Assembly (NCBI GenBank): GCA_036399015.1
Contig: DASWNW010000074.1
Coordinates: 1 to 64,000, forward strand
From: QHVT01 sp036399015
GTDB taxonomy: Bacteria > Acidobacteriota > Thermoanaerobaculia > Gp7-AA8
Length of the DNA: 64,000 nucleotides
Direction of reading: 5' to 3'
Below the pieces are notes generated by a model. It had not been told where the DNA came from. It did not search any database and saw nothing but the letters and a program-made list of their open reading frames with translations. The number at the start of each line of letters is the position of its first letter. Position 1 is the first letter of the stretch. The position numbers and the translations under genes were made by a program. Shown here piece by piece: positions 20,935 through 29,418 of this stretch.

Positions 20935-21951
20935 TCAATACCTCCGCAACGCCAGCTCCACGATCTCGCCGATCATCTCCGTATACGATCGCCCGCTCTC
21001 CTTCGCCGCCATCGCGAACTCGGCGGCGGGGTCGAGCCAGGGATTGGGGTTCGCTTCGATGACGTACACCCTGCCGTTGGCGCCGAGGCGGAGGTCGAGG
21101 CGGCCGTAGTCGCGGAGCTTGAGGGCGCGGAAGGCGGTGACGGCGGTCTGGTGGATCAGGGCCACCGTCTCCTCGTCGAGGTCGCGCGCGGGGGCGGACT
21201 TCGTCACCTTGTACGCCTCGGTGGTGACGTCGAATTTCACCTCGTAGCCGGCGATCTTCGGCATCCCCTCCGGCAGCTTCGAGAGGTCGAGCTCGATCAG
21301 CGGAAGCGCCTCCGGCTTGTCGTTGCCGAGCACCGCGGCGTAGATCTCGCGCCCTTCGATGTACTCCTCGATCAGGGCGGGGGAGTCGAACTCCTCGTGC
21401 ACGTACGCGGTGCGCTCGAGCAGCTCCTTGACTGAATGCACGACCGACGCGGAGTCGATGCCTTTCGACGCATCCTCCGAGGCGGGCTTCACGATCATCG
21501 GGAAGCGGATGTCCTGCGCGAACTCGACGCGGCCGCGGTCCATCACCGCGGCGTAGGGGGTGTAGAGCTCCGCCGCCCGGATGATCTTCTTGGCGATGGC
21601 CTTGTCCATCGCGAGGTACGAGCCCTGCGGGCCGGCGCCGGTGTACTTCTTCCCGATCAGATCGAGATAGGCGGCGAAGTGCATCTCCATCGTGTCGTCG
21701 CCGGCGTACGACTCGACGAGATTGAAGAAGAGATCGGCCGTGCAGCGGACGACTTTCGTGAGCGTCTGCGTGCGGCCGTCGATCGCCAGCGTCATCGGCT
21801 CGTGCCCGAGCTCGCGCAGCGCGTCGGAGATCGCCTCGATGTCGGTCTTCTTCTTTTTCTTTTTCTTCTTCCCGCCGGCGGCGGCCTCGATGTTCGCGCC
21901 GGGGTACTCCTCGTAGCCCTCGAACGTGTTGTACAGGATCGCCACTTTCAT
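20935..21951 (-). CDS. ATP-grasp ligase (D-alanine-D-alanine ligase-like) with a poly-lysine run
   Basis: 338 residues from the ATG at 21951, which overlaps the stop of the zinc-peptidase gene by four bases (ATGA). The ATP-grasp core is visible: FPMIVKPASEDASKGI (phosphate loop), ALIEEYIEGREIYAAVLG, and the magnesium-binding tail RVYVIEANPNPWLD. It resembles D-Ala-D-Ala ligases, but the nucleotide fold opens with MKVAILYNTFEGYEE rather than the canonical Ddl start. Residues 28-35 are eight consecutive lysines in a surface loop. With a peptidase upstream, a role in joining amino acids or short peptides is plausible. Confidence 0.82.
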   Translation of the reverse strand: MKVAILYNTFEGYEEYPGANIEAAAGGKKKKKKKKTDIEAISDALRELGHEPMTLAIDGRTQTLTKVVRCTADLFFNLVESYAGDDTMEMHFAAYLDLIGKKYTGAGPQGSYLAMDKAIAKKIIRAAELYTPYAAVMDRGRVEFAQDIRFPMIVKPASEDASKGIDSASVVHSVKELLERTAYVHEEFDSPALIEEYIEGREIYAAVLGNDKPEALPLIELDLSKLPEGMPKIAGYEVKFDVTTEAYKVTKSAPARDLDEETVALIHQTAVTAFRALKLRDYGRLDLRLGANGRVYVIEANPNPWLDPAAEFAMAAKESGRSYTEMIGEIVELALRRY

Positions 21952-22982
21952 GATTCGTCGGGTCTCCGATGCTTGAGGCGCCGCTTGCCGGTGAGGAACG
22001 TCATGGCCAGCGTGGTGATGTAGACGGTGAGCTCGATCATCTGCTGGCGCGTGCGCTCGCGCGTGGCGACGAGCCCCAACGCGGTGAGGCGAGACTCGAT
22101 GGCGAGGACGAGCGCGCGCACGAGCGTGCGGCGGACGCCGGTCCAGTAGTTCACCTTGTCGACGATGTCGCGGCGGTGCTCGGCGAGGAGCTCCGCGGCC
22201 GGCGCGCCGCTCGGGGTCGTCCCCGGCGCGGCGCCGAAGATGTCGACGAGGTCGGCGTCGAGCGCGAGATCGGTGACCATCGGCGTTTCGTCGACCGTCC
22301 ACTCGCGATAGAACTCCTCGACCGTCTGCTCCATCTCGTCGGTGGTGACGTCGGTCTGGCCGGCCGACTTCGGCGGCGGCACGTCCGCCACATCGCGCGC
22401 CACGCGGTCGACGTACTGCAGCTTCTTCATCGCCCCCCAGCCGGCGTAGCGCGCCTGCCAGTGCGAATGGGGATCGAGCCAGACGGCGAACGTCTCCGCG
22501 AAGTCCTCGTCCGGATGCTTCTGCGCGTACCACCCGGGGATGTAGCGAACGTACTCGCGCGAGAAGGGGACGAACGGGTAGTCGTCGCGATAGGGGCGGC
22601 GCGTCGACCCGAAGAGGTCGCGCCACTCGTCGGAGCGATAGAGCTCGTACGCGTGGTTGAACGCGTGCCCCGCCTCGTGACGCAGGTACTTCATGATCTC
22701 CCGCTCGTCCTCGACATCGTTGATCGCGTCTTCGAGGTTCGACACGCGCGGGTCGCCGAGATAGAAGGGGATGCCGATCACCGGCTCGCCGGAAGGGGAG
22801 CCCCATTCATCGGAGAGGTAGCACAGCGGCCGGAAGTGATGCAGCCCCTTCGCCTCCAGCTCCGCGTAGAGGTGGCGGACGAGCTCCGCGACCGGCGACC
22901 CTTCGAGCGTCATGCCGAGGTCGCGGATGCGCACCGGCAGCACCTGCCGCGCCTCGGGCGGCGCGTGCTCGAACGAGACCAT
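21948..22982 (-). CDS. Putative zinc-binding metallopeptidase
   Basis: 344 residues from the ATG at 22982. The frame is open 69 codons further, but that extension only translates the GAGTCTCAGA repeat (VAESQSLRVAESQ), so it is excluded. A gluzincin-like active site is visible: HEAGHAFNH (His102, Glu103, His106) and a downstream DEDFAETFAVW whose Glu163 fits as third zinc ligand. The architecture resembles the putative zinc-binding metallopeptidase family (PF15887 type). It is cytoplasmic, with no signal. The four-base overlap with the ATP-grasp gene implies translational coupling and a joint pathway of unknown product. Confidence 0.8.
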   Translation of the reverse strand: MVSFEHAPPEARQVLPVRIRDLGMTLEGSPVAELVRHLYAELEAKGLHHFRPLCYLSDEWGSPSGEPVIGIPFYLGDPRVSNLEDAINDVEDEREIMKYLRHEAGHAFNHAYELYRSDEWRDLFGSTRRPYRDDYPFVPFSREYVRYIPGWYAQKHPDEDFAETFAVWLDPHSHWQARYAGWGAMKKLQYVDRVARDVADVPPPKSAGQTDVTTDEMEQTVEEFYREWTVDETPMVTDLALDADLVDIFGAAPGTTPSGAPAAELLAEHRRDIVDKVNYWTGVRRTLVRALVLAIESRLTALGLVATRERTRQQMIELTVYITTLAMTFLTGKRRLKHRRPDES

Positions 22983-23027
22983 GAGGGCGAACTGAGCAAC
23001 AAGTGGGCCGGACGGGAGCCGGCGGGG

Positions 23028-23162
23028 GAGTCTCAAAGTCTCAGAGTCGCAGAGTCGCAGAGTCTCAGAGCAGAGAGCTTCGCCGACGGGCACCCTTTGA
23101 GACTCTGCGACTTTGAGACTTTGAGACTCTGCGACTCTGAGACTCTGCGACTCTGCGACTCG
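23028..23162. repeat. Word-array hairpin, GAGTCTCAGA family (copy 1, longest)
   Basis: Left arm 23028-23070 contains GAGTCTCAAAGTCTCAGAGT-type words. Right arm 23095-23162 contains seven reverse-complement words (GAGACTCTGCGACTTTGAGA and on). The arms are unequal, so several register-shifted foldings are possible. It lies between the divergent metallopeptidase and EVE genes, in the untranslated leader of the former. Copies are at 35608-35690 and 61923-62013. Confidence 0.85.
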
Positions 23163-23208
23163 CCCCCGCGTTGACTGTTCCGCGCTCATCCTTCATCGTG
23201 CGGCACGC

Positions 23209-23619
<411 letters not shown>

Positions 23620-24141
23620 TTGCCGAAACTGACCGTGATCCGCGGCGACATCACCAAGCTGCAGGTCGACGCCATCGTCAACGCCGCGAACGAGACGCTC
23701 CTCGGCGGCGGGGGCGTCGACGGCGCCATCCACCGCGCCGCGGGGCCGGAACTGCTCGAGGAGTGCCGCAGGCTCGGCGGCTGCCCGACCGGCGAGGCGC
23801 GCATCACCGGCGGCTACAAGCTCCCGGCGAAACATGTCATCCATACGGTCGGGCCGGTCTGGCGCGGCGGGCGGCAGCACGAGGCGGAGCTGCTCGCCGC
23901 CTGCTACCGCAACTCCCTTCGCCTCGCGGTCGAGCACGGCGCGCACACGGTCGCCTTCCCCGCCATCAGTTGCGGCGTGTACGGCTACCCGCCGGAGCTC
24001 GCCGCGCCGGTCGCGGTGCAGGAGGTCGCGCGCTTCGTTCGGGAGAATCCGACAATCGACCGCGTCATCTTCAGCTGCATGGGGGACGAGGTGTGCGGTC
24101 CGCTCCAGACTGCACTCGCTGGCGCGGGGTTTGCGGACTGA
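23620..24141 (+). CDS. Macro-domain O-acetyl-ADP-ribose deacetylase (YmdB-like)
   Basis: 173 residues. The start is TTG, immediately after the EVE stop (TAATTG). All macro-domain motifs are present: VIRGDITKLQVDAIVNAANE, GGGGVDGAIHRAAG and AFPAISCGVYGYP. These bind ADP-ribose and hydrolyse O-acetyl-ADP-ribose or mono-ADP-ribosylated targets. The length and motifs match bacterial MacroD-type enzymes. It sits between EVE and pseudo-receiver genes with no intergenic space on either side, so expression is coupled. No ADP-ribosyltransferase is seen in the window. Confidence 0.92.
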   Translation: MPKLTVIRGDITKLQVDAIVNAANETLLGGGGVDGAIHRAAGPELLEECRRLGGCPTGEARITGGYKLPAKHVIHTVGPVWRGGRQHEAELLAACYRNSLRLAVEHGAHTVAFPAISCGVYGYPPELAAPVAVQEVARFVRENPTIDRVIFSCMGDEVCGPLQTALAGAGFAD

Positions 24142-24521
24142 TGCACGGCATGGTGCGGCCCAGTTGTCCGGCGCTCGTGATTCACGATGACGACGCCTTT
24201 CGCAGGAGTCTGATCGCGACGCTCGATCAGAGCAATTTCGTGGTGACCTTCGCCGCCGACGGCGACGGCGCCGTCGACATCCTCTCGAAGCGCCCCTTCA
24301 ACGTCGTCATCCTCGGCGTCAATCTCGACACGAAGAAGGGGCTGCGCTCGCTGGAGTTCCTCCGCTCGGAGAAGCCGAAGATCAAGTGCGGCGTGATCAT
24401 CCTCGGCGACCCCAGCCCGCAGATCCGGACGTACGCGCCGTGGGCGGACGAGACACTGCTGAAGCCGGTCGACGCGCAGTACGTCGTCTCCCGCGCCCGC
24501 GCCTACTGCGATTGCCCCTAG
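24141..24521 (+). CDS. Stand-alone pseudo-receiver (response-regulator-like) domain protein
   Basis: 126 residues; the ATG overlaps the macro-domain TGA by one base. The fold is CheY-like: an acidic cluster HDDDAF (Asp16-18), a hydrophobic beta strand FNVVILGVNLD, and the conserved lysine LLKPV (Lys108). The phospho-acceptor aspartate expected in the beta-3 strand is replaced by glycine (Gly59), and the switch Thr/Ser is also absent (IILGDPS). It therefore probably cannot be phosphorylated in the usual way, and may act as a docking module or respond by another route. An alternative start is Met4. Confidence 0.78.
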   Translation: MHGMVRPSCPALVIHDDDAFRRSLIATLDQSNFVVTFAADGDGAVDILSKRPFNVVILGVNLDTKKGLRSLEFLRSEKPKIKCGVIILGDPSPQIRTYAPWADETLLKPVDAQYVVSRARAYCDCP

Positions 24522-24555
24522 GTTTCCTTCGAGCCGGCTCGCGCGTCCAACTGGC

Positions 24556-25422
24556 GTGAACAAGCCGATCGTCCTCCTCCTCACTCTCCTCCTCGTCAGC
24601 TCGTGCGGCGCCAAGGAGCGCTCCGTCACGCCGGCCGCCACCGACGCCGCGCAGGAGTCGCAGGCGCTGAAAGTCGCCAACCGCACCGACGCCGCCCCCT
24701 CCGCCCCCCGCATGATCGTCCGCTCCGCGGAGATGCGCGTGATCGTGGGCGATACCAGCAAGGCGGTCACCGAGGCGACGCGCGCGGTGGAGGCGGTGGG
24801 AGGGTACGTGGCCGGCTCTCACATCTGGCGCGAAGGGGAGCTGCTCCGGGCGCGCATCACGCTGCGCGTCCCCTCGGACAAGCTGACGGTCGCGCTGGCG
24901 CAGATCCGTGCGACGGCCAAGCGCGTCGAGAACGAGACCATCTCCAGCGAGGACGTCTCCGCCGAGTACGTCGACCTCGGCGCGCGCGTGCGCAACCTCG
25001 AGGCAACGGAGGAAGAGCTGCGGCAACTGCTGGTCGTGGCGCGGCAGAACTCGCGTAAGGCCACCGACGTGCTGGAGGTGCATCAGCAGCTCACGCTCAT
25101 CCGCGGCGAGATCGAGCAGGCGAAGGGCCGCATGCGCTATCTCTCCGAGACCGCGGCCATGTCGTCGATCGCGCTCGACATCACGCCCGACGCGCTCGCG
25201 CAGCCGGTGGTGCAGCCGGGCTGGCAGCCGCTCGTGGTTGCAAAGGACGCGGCGCGCGCCCTGGTCGCGTTGATGCAGGGCGTCGCGAACGCGGCGATCT
25301 GGATCGTGATCTACCTGCTGCCGGTGGGCGCGCTGCTCGCGCTGCTGGCGTTCGGGATGTGGCGTGCGGCGTGGCGGATCACCGCACGGAACGCCGCTTC
25401 CGCGGAGCCCACTGCATCGTGA
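24556..25422 (+). CDS. DUF4349 lipoprotein
   Basis: 288 residues from a GTG start. Lipoprotein signal peptide with lipobox VSSC (Cys17). The DUF4349 domain spans about 53-275: MIVRSAEMRVIVGDTSKA, VGGYVAGSHIW, ARITLRVPSDKL, a coiled-coil segment (about 145-215), and one C-terminal transmembrane helix (ANAAIWIVIYLLPVGALLAL) with a short basic tail. This domain order is typical of the family, an envelope protein of unknown function. Its last 44 bases overlap, tail to tail, the end of the PL8 lyase gene. Confidence 0.88.
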   Translation: MNKPIVLLLTLLLVSSCGAKERSVTPAATDAAQESQALKVANRTDAAPSAPRMIVRSAEMRVIVGDTSKAVTEATRAVEAVGGYVAGSHIWREGELLRARITLRVPSDKLTVALAQIRATAKRVENETISSEDVSAEYVDLGARVRNLEATEEELRQLLVVARQNSRKATDVLEVHQQLTLIRGEIEQAKGRMRYLSETAAMSSIALDITPDALAQPVVQPGWQPLVVAKDAARALVALMQGVANAAIWIVIYLLPVGALLALLAFGMWRAAWRITARNAASAEPTAS

Positions 25423-27574
25423 CGCTGGTGGTCTGGCCGCCGTTGCGGGGGATCTGGATGGTCGTGGAGCGCGTCGTGCGGGTGAACGCCGCACCGGTGA
25501 CCTTCCACGACCCCGGTACCGTGATTTGCAGCGTGCCGGTGGCGTGGCCGTTCGGATCGGCGGCGTGCAGCCGGCCGTCGCTGGTGACGAAGAGGACCGC
25601 CGGCGCGCTGGCTTGGTAGCCTTCGAACGAGCCGGCGCGCCAGAAGGTGATGCCGAGGGCGCCGGTGCGGGTGTCGCGGACGGCGGAGACGACGTCGTTG
25701 TTCGCCAGGATGGCGAGCGGACGCGACGCGGCCCACTGCGCCATCTGCGCCGCGGTCTTGTTCGGGACGATCGCGTACTCCGCGCTCGCATGCGTCGGCG
25801 TGGCGCCGTGATCGAAGTACATGGTCACGAAGCGCTTCGTGTGCGGCGTGGTGTCGCTCGAGCCGCCGAGCGCCGCCCAGGTGCCGGTGCGGGTATCGGC
25901 GGACACGTTCAGGCCTGCCGAGGAGGGGAACCAGTAGCCGACGTCATCCAGCGACGCCCAGTCGGAGCCGCGCGCCGGCTGCGCCGCGGTCTGCACCTGG
26001 TTGACGATCGTCTCGACGCGGTTAGCGCTCGGCGAGGTGATGCTGTTGGTGAGGAAGACGATCGCGTCGTCGAAGAAGAACCAGGCCTTGCGCGCGAAGA
26101 GGAGCGAGTTGAGCGGCGCGAGCTCCATCGCCGATACGCCGTTCCGGCCGTCGCCCGTGCCGCCGGCGAAGGAGCGGGTGCCGTAGCCGTAGGTGTCATT
26201 CGCGGTGTCGGCCTTCTGCTCGACGGTGGTGCCGGGGAGGCGCGCCCAGTCGAGCGCCGGCAGGACGTTGCGGCCGAAGTACTCGTCGCCCCGCTGCACG
26301 AGATAGAAGCGGCCGTCGGACTGGCGCGAGCCGCGGATGTTCTCCCGGTTCGTGCTCTCGCCCGAACGAGTGCGCGTCGAGAACATCTTCACCGAGGCGT
26401 GCCAGCCGTCGCGGCGGTGCACGGTGTAGTCGGAGGCGTAGTAGTGGCGATGACCCGACGGCCAGGCGGCAGCGTAGCGCGCCGACTCCAGCTTCGCGGC
26501 AAGGCCGGCGTACTCGCTGGAGAGCCCGCCCGGCCACGACTGGAGCATCTTCGCGGCGGCGGCGCGGATCTCCGCGGAACGGGGCGTCGCGAGCTGCGCC
26601 GTCTGCAGCAGCGCGCAGAGTCCATTGAGGCCGCCGGTGGTGGGGCGGGCGACCTCGCGGCCGATCACGGAGACGTCGAAGTAGTTGCCGTACAGCGACC
26701 AGGCGATCCCGTCGGCGACATAGTCGGCGAACGAATGCAGCGCATCGGTCGGTAAGGCGTAGGCGGTGTTGCCGGTGATGAGCGCGTAGCGGGCCACGTC
26801 GTTCGCGAACGCGCCGCCGTAGCCGCCGGTGTAGAGCTGCGCCCCATGCTGGTGGAACGACCGGTCGCGCTTGATCCCCTCGGCGGTGCTGGGGCGGGCC
26901 ACGCCGGCCATCGCGTCGCGGACGACCATCAGGCGTGCCGTGTCGTGCTTCAGCAGGGCGAGGGAGAGGTGGGTGAACGACGACCAGACCAGGTTCTGCC
27001 CCGTCGGGACGGGGCCGATGATCCCGCGGCCGAGGGGCGAGGCGCCGATGCGGAGCTGGATCGAGAGCACGGCGTCGTCGAACACCTGCTGGTCGATGGC
27101 CCCCTGCATCAGCACGAGCGTCGGGCCGAGGTCGATGGGGATGCCGATGGTCCAGAACCACCAGTTGCCGGCGGGGAGGATGGTGGTGCCGTAGAACGTC
27201 TTCGTGTAGGCGATCGAGCTCTCGATCTGCGCGCGCAGCGTCGGGTCGAGATAGAGCCCCTGACCCGGCGTGCGGTACGCGCGGGCCATGAAGAGCAGGC
27301 GCTTCGTGTGCTCCCAGGGGCTCCAGCCGCCGGAGGGGGTCTCGGAGTACTTGAGGTCGTGCCAGGCGCCGTCGGAGCGGAGCCAGTCAGGGCCGGTGAT
27401 CTGGCGGGTGGTCCACTCGAGATCGTTGAGAGCGCTCGTCATCCGCGCGCCGCCCCGCTCCGCGCCGGCGGCGGTGTAGAAGCCGACGAACTGCGAGCGG
27501 ACGACGTCGATGTCCGCGCCGAACGCGGAGAAGGAAGAGGAGAGGAGGAGGAGCAGCAGGACGATTCGTTTCAT
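25379..27574 (-). CDS. Secreted polysaccharide lyase family 8 (hyaluronate/chondroitin/xanthan lyase type)
   Basis: 731 residues with a signal peptide (MKRIVLLLLLLSSSFSAFGA). The alpha/alpha toroid domain includes NWWFWTIGIPIDLGPTLVLM and the catalytic region SFHQHGAQLYTGGYG (His and Tyr) with the upstream Asn in QNLVWSS. The beta-sandwich half follows from about 380, with RRDGWHASVKMFSTRTR and GESTNRENI-like motifs. PL8 enzymes cleave uronic-acid polysaccharides by beta-elimination. The size matches known members. The uptake system for products is not nearby. The 3' end overlaps the DUF4349 gene by 44 bases in convergent orientation. The C-terminus RKRRSVR matches the tail RKRRSVR of the subtilase. 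Confidence 0.9.
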   Translation of the reverse strand: MKRIVLLLLLLSSSFSAFGADIDVVRSQFVGFYTAAGAERGGARMTSALNDLEWTTRQITGPDWLRSDGAWHDLKYSETPSGGWSPWEHTKRLLFMARAYRTPGQGLYLDPTLRAQIESSIAYTKTFYGTTILPAGNWWFWTIGIPIDLGPTLVLMQGAIDQQVFDDAVLSIQLRIGASPLGRGIIGPVPTGQNLVWSSFTHLSLALLKHDTARLMVVRDAMAGVARPSTAEGIKRDRSFHQHGAQLYTGGYGGAFANDVARYALITGNTAYALPTDALHSFADYVADGIAWSLYGNYFDVSVIGREVARPTTGGLNGLCALLQTAQLATPRSAEIRAAAAKMLQSWPGGLSSEYAGLAAKLESARYAAAWPSGHRHYYASDYTVHRRDGWHASVKMFSTRTRSGESTNRENIRGSRQSDGRFYLVQRGDEYFGRNVLPALDWARLPGTTVEQKADTANDTYGYGTRSFAGGTGDGRNGVSAMELAPLNSLLFARKAWFFFDDAIVFLTNSITSPSANRVETIVNQVQTAAQPARGSDWASLDDVGYWFPSSAGLNVSADTRTGTWAALGGSSDTTPHTKRFVTMYFDHGATPTHASAEYAIVPNKTAAQMAQWAASRPLAILANNDVVSAVRDTRTGALGITFWRAGSFEGYQASAPAVLFVTSDGRLHAADPNGHATGTLQITVPGSWKVTGAAFTRTTRSTTIQIPRNGGQTTSVTMQWAPRKRRSVR

Positions 27575-27593
27575 GGGGTCCGGTGAAAACCAA

Positions 27594-27617
27594 AAGGACG
27601 GCTGCGACGCCGTCCTT
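27594..27617 (-). terminator. Rho-independent terminator of the cold-shock gene
   Basis: A nine-base-pair stem (AAGGACGGC / GCCGTCCTT) encloses a 6-base loop. On the minus strand it is followed by TTTTGGTTTT. It lies between the cold-shock stop and the PL8 start, so it insulates the two. Confidence 0.85.
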
Positions 27618-27642
27618 CTTCCCTGGGTCGTGGTTCTGTGGA

Positions 27643-27846
27643 TTACACAGGAGTGACGTTGGAGGCCTGAAGACCCTTCGGTCCCTGGATCAGGTCGAAC
27701 TCGACGTTCGCGCCTTCCTGCAGGGAGCGGAAGCCCTTCGCACTGATGGCCGAGAAGTGCACGAACACGTCCTCGCCCGTCTCGGTCGTGATGAAGCCGA
27801 AGCCCTTCGCATCATTGAACCACTTGACTTTACCGTTGCTGCGCAT
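27643..27846 (-). CDS. Cold-shock protein, CspA family
   Basis: 67 residues from the ATG at 27846, preceded by AAGGAG; the upstream in-frame extension to 27897 is not needed. A complete cold-shock domain: GKVKWFNDAKGFGFITTE with RNP1 (KGFGFI) and RNP2 (VFVHFS), ending in GPKGLQASNVTPV. It binds single-stranded RNA or DNA as an RNA chaperone in the cytoplasm. The intergenic region of 185 bases upstream could hold a long 5' leader, as is common for csp genes; no clear structure was identified. Confidence 0.97.
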   Translation of the reverse strand: MRSNGKVKWFNDAKGFGFITTETGEDVFVHFSAISAKGFRSLQEGANVEFDLIQGPKGLQASNVTPV

Positions 27847-28031
27847 GAGTCCTGATTCTCCTTGTTGTTTCTCCCTCCGCGGGCCGAGAAACGGCACCCA
27901 AAGCCGCCCAGGGTCGTACGGAAGTCACGCGTGCCGATCGCAACGGGTACTACAGATAACAAATTCCGTTTCTGGTGTGCGTAACTTCTCGGCGGGCTGC
28001 TACGTCCAATTGTACGGAGGCAGACAAAAAC

Positions 28032-29276
28032 ATGAACATCCTGTCCCTGGTTCTGGCCGTACTGCTCGTCACCAATACCACCACCCCCACCACCCGTGAA
28101 TGGCGCGACGGGATTCGCGACGTTTACATCGACGGCAAGCTGGAGCGTAACGCGCAGACGCTCTCCAGCAGCTCGCCGCGCATGATCGCCGTCGTCTGCG
28201 GCGAAGAGGTGCTCCTGCTCGATCCGGAGACGCAGGAAGTCGCGCGCGCCGCCAAGTCGCAGTTCACCTTCACCCCCGACCGCACCAAGGCGACCACCAC
28301 CGACCTGGTCACCGTCCCGGCGGGGAAGGCGGTGAAGAGCGGCACGACGTATCTCGCCGCCAGCGTCCTCGTGACGCAGCACCAGAGCAAGGCCGGCGCG
28401 ATGACGATCGAGGAGCTGTACGAGACGGCGCCGGTCTGGCGGGCGATCGCCGACCACTACCAGCCCGACCAGGCGCTGGTGCAGCGGCTGCGGTCGATCG
28501 GCGCGCCGGTGAAGCTGGAGGTCGTGCTCGCGACCTGGTGCGGCGACAGCCGCCAGCACGTCCCGCGGCTGCTCAAGTCGATCGCCGAGGCGGCGAACCC
28601 GAACATCACGGTGGAGCTGATCGGCATCGACAGCGACTTCCACCAGCCGATGGAGGTGATCGCCGGCCGCAACATCACCAACGTCCCGACGGTGATCGTC
28701 ACCCGCGAGGGGCGCGAAGTCGGGCGGGTGCTGGAGACGCCGGCGTCGGCGACGGTCGAGGACGACGTCTGCGACATCGTGGCCGGCACGCCGAAGCCGC
28801 ACCCGGGGCGCCTCGACCGCGGCGCGCTGCTCTCGTCCGGCGCGTACGTCCTCCGCGACTCGCGCAGGCGGATCGAGGGGACGGAGGTCTTCGAGGTCTA
28901 CGAGAAGGCGACGCACAGCACGATCACCCGCCGCGACGGGCGCGTCATCGAGACCTGGGCGACGCCAACGTACGTCGAGGTGACGACGCGCGGCGACCGG
29001 ATGACGAGGACGCGCTTCCGCGGCGACGGTGAGAACTGGACCGCCGTCTCGCGCGGCGCGAACGGCATCCTCGAACAGGTCGTCGCCGCGCCGGCCGCAT
29101 TCGTCAGCCCCGCCACGCTCAGCTACGCCGCGGCGCGCGACGCGAAGGAAGTGTTCGTGGTGCCGGAGCGCGGGATGGGGGCCGTTGGAGTCTTGGAGGC
29201 GCGCGTCGGCGCGGGGACGGTGCCGGCGTTCGTGAAGTTTGCGGATGGTTCGCTGCGGACGCTGGTTACCAGGTAG
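28032..29276 (+). CDS. Secreted thioredoxin-like protein with a single-Cys WCGDS site
   Basis: 414 residues from the ATG at 28032 (GGAGG about 12 bases upstream). Signal peptide MNILSLVLAVLLVTNTTTPT. Residues about 125-235 form a thioredoxin fold with VLATWCGDSRQHVPRLLK and the cis-Pro segment NVPTVIV. The usual CxxC is CGDS (Cys170, Ser173), so it cannot form an internal disulfide and is more like bacterial glutaredoxin-like or peroxiredoxin-type single-Cys proteins. The C-terminal 170 residues are uncharacterised and beta-rich. It acts in the periplasm. The function is unknown beyond the fold. Confidence 0.78.
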   Translation: MNILSLVLAVLLVTNTTTPTTREWRDGIRDVYIDGKLERNAQTLSSSSPRMIAVVCGEEVLLLDPETQEVARAAKSQFTFTPDRTKATTTDLVTVPAGKAVKSGTTYLAASVLVTQHQSKAGAMTIEELYETAPVWRAIADHYQPDQALVQRLRSIGAPVKLEVVLATWCGDSRQHVPRLLKSIAEAANPNITVELIGIDSDFHQPMEVIAGRNITNVPTVIVTREGREVGRVLETPASATVEDDVCDIVAGTPKPHPGRLDRGALLSSGAYVLRDSRRRIEGTEVFEVYEKATHSTITRRDGRVIETWATPTYVEVTTRGDRMTRTRFRGDGENWTAVSRGANGILEQVVAAPAAFVSPATLSYAAARDAKEVFVVPERGMGAVGVLEARVGAGTVPAFVKFADGSLRTLVTR

Positions 29277-29418
29277 CGCGTGGCGAGTCGCGTGTTGCTC
29301 GGGCGGTGGTTCTCAGTAGCGCGTGGCGAGTAGCGCGTTGCTCGGGCTTTGTCGGCTGGCGGGATCAGGCCCGGGTAACGCGCAACACGCAACGCGCAAC
29401 GGCGTACGCGCAACGCGT
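29277..29418. repeat. Word-array hairpin, GTTGC family (copy 2, double left arm)
   Basis: The left part 29277-29350 has two related modules (GCGTGGCGAGTCGCGTGTTG and GCGTGGCGAGTAGCGCGTTG). The right part 29368-29418 has ACGCGCAACACGCAACGCGC-type words. It fills the gap between the convergent thioredoxin-like and transglutaminase genes, touching both stop codons. Confidence 0.8.

Noticed and set aside
20935..22806. A fused peptidase-ligase reading frame of 623 codons
   Set aside because: The N-terminal half is an out-of-frame Arg-rich shadow of the metallopeptidase. The true ligase start is at 21951 with an ATGA overlap.
23028..23162. CRISPR-like or coding repeat (VAESQSLRVAESQ)
   Set aside because: The arms are inverted and there are no spacers. 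The reading frame through it is explained by an internal, better placed start for the metallopeptidase.
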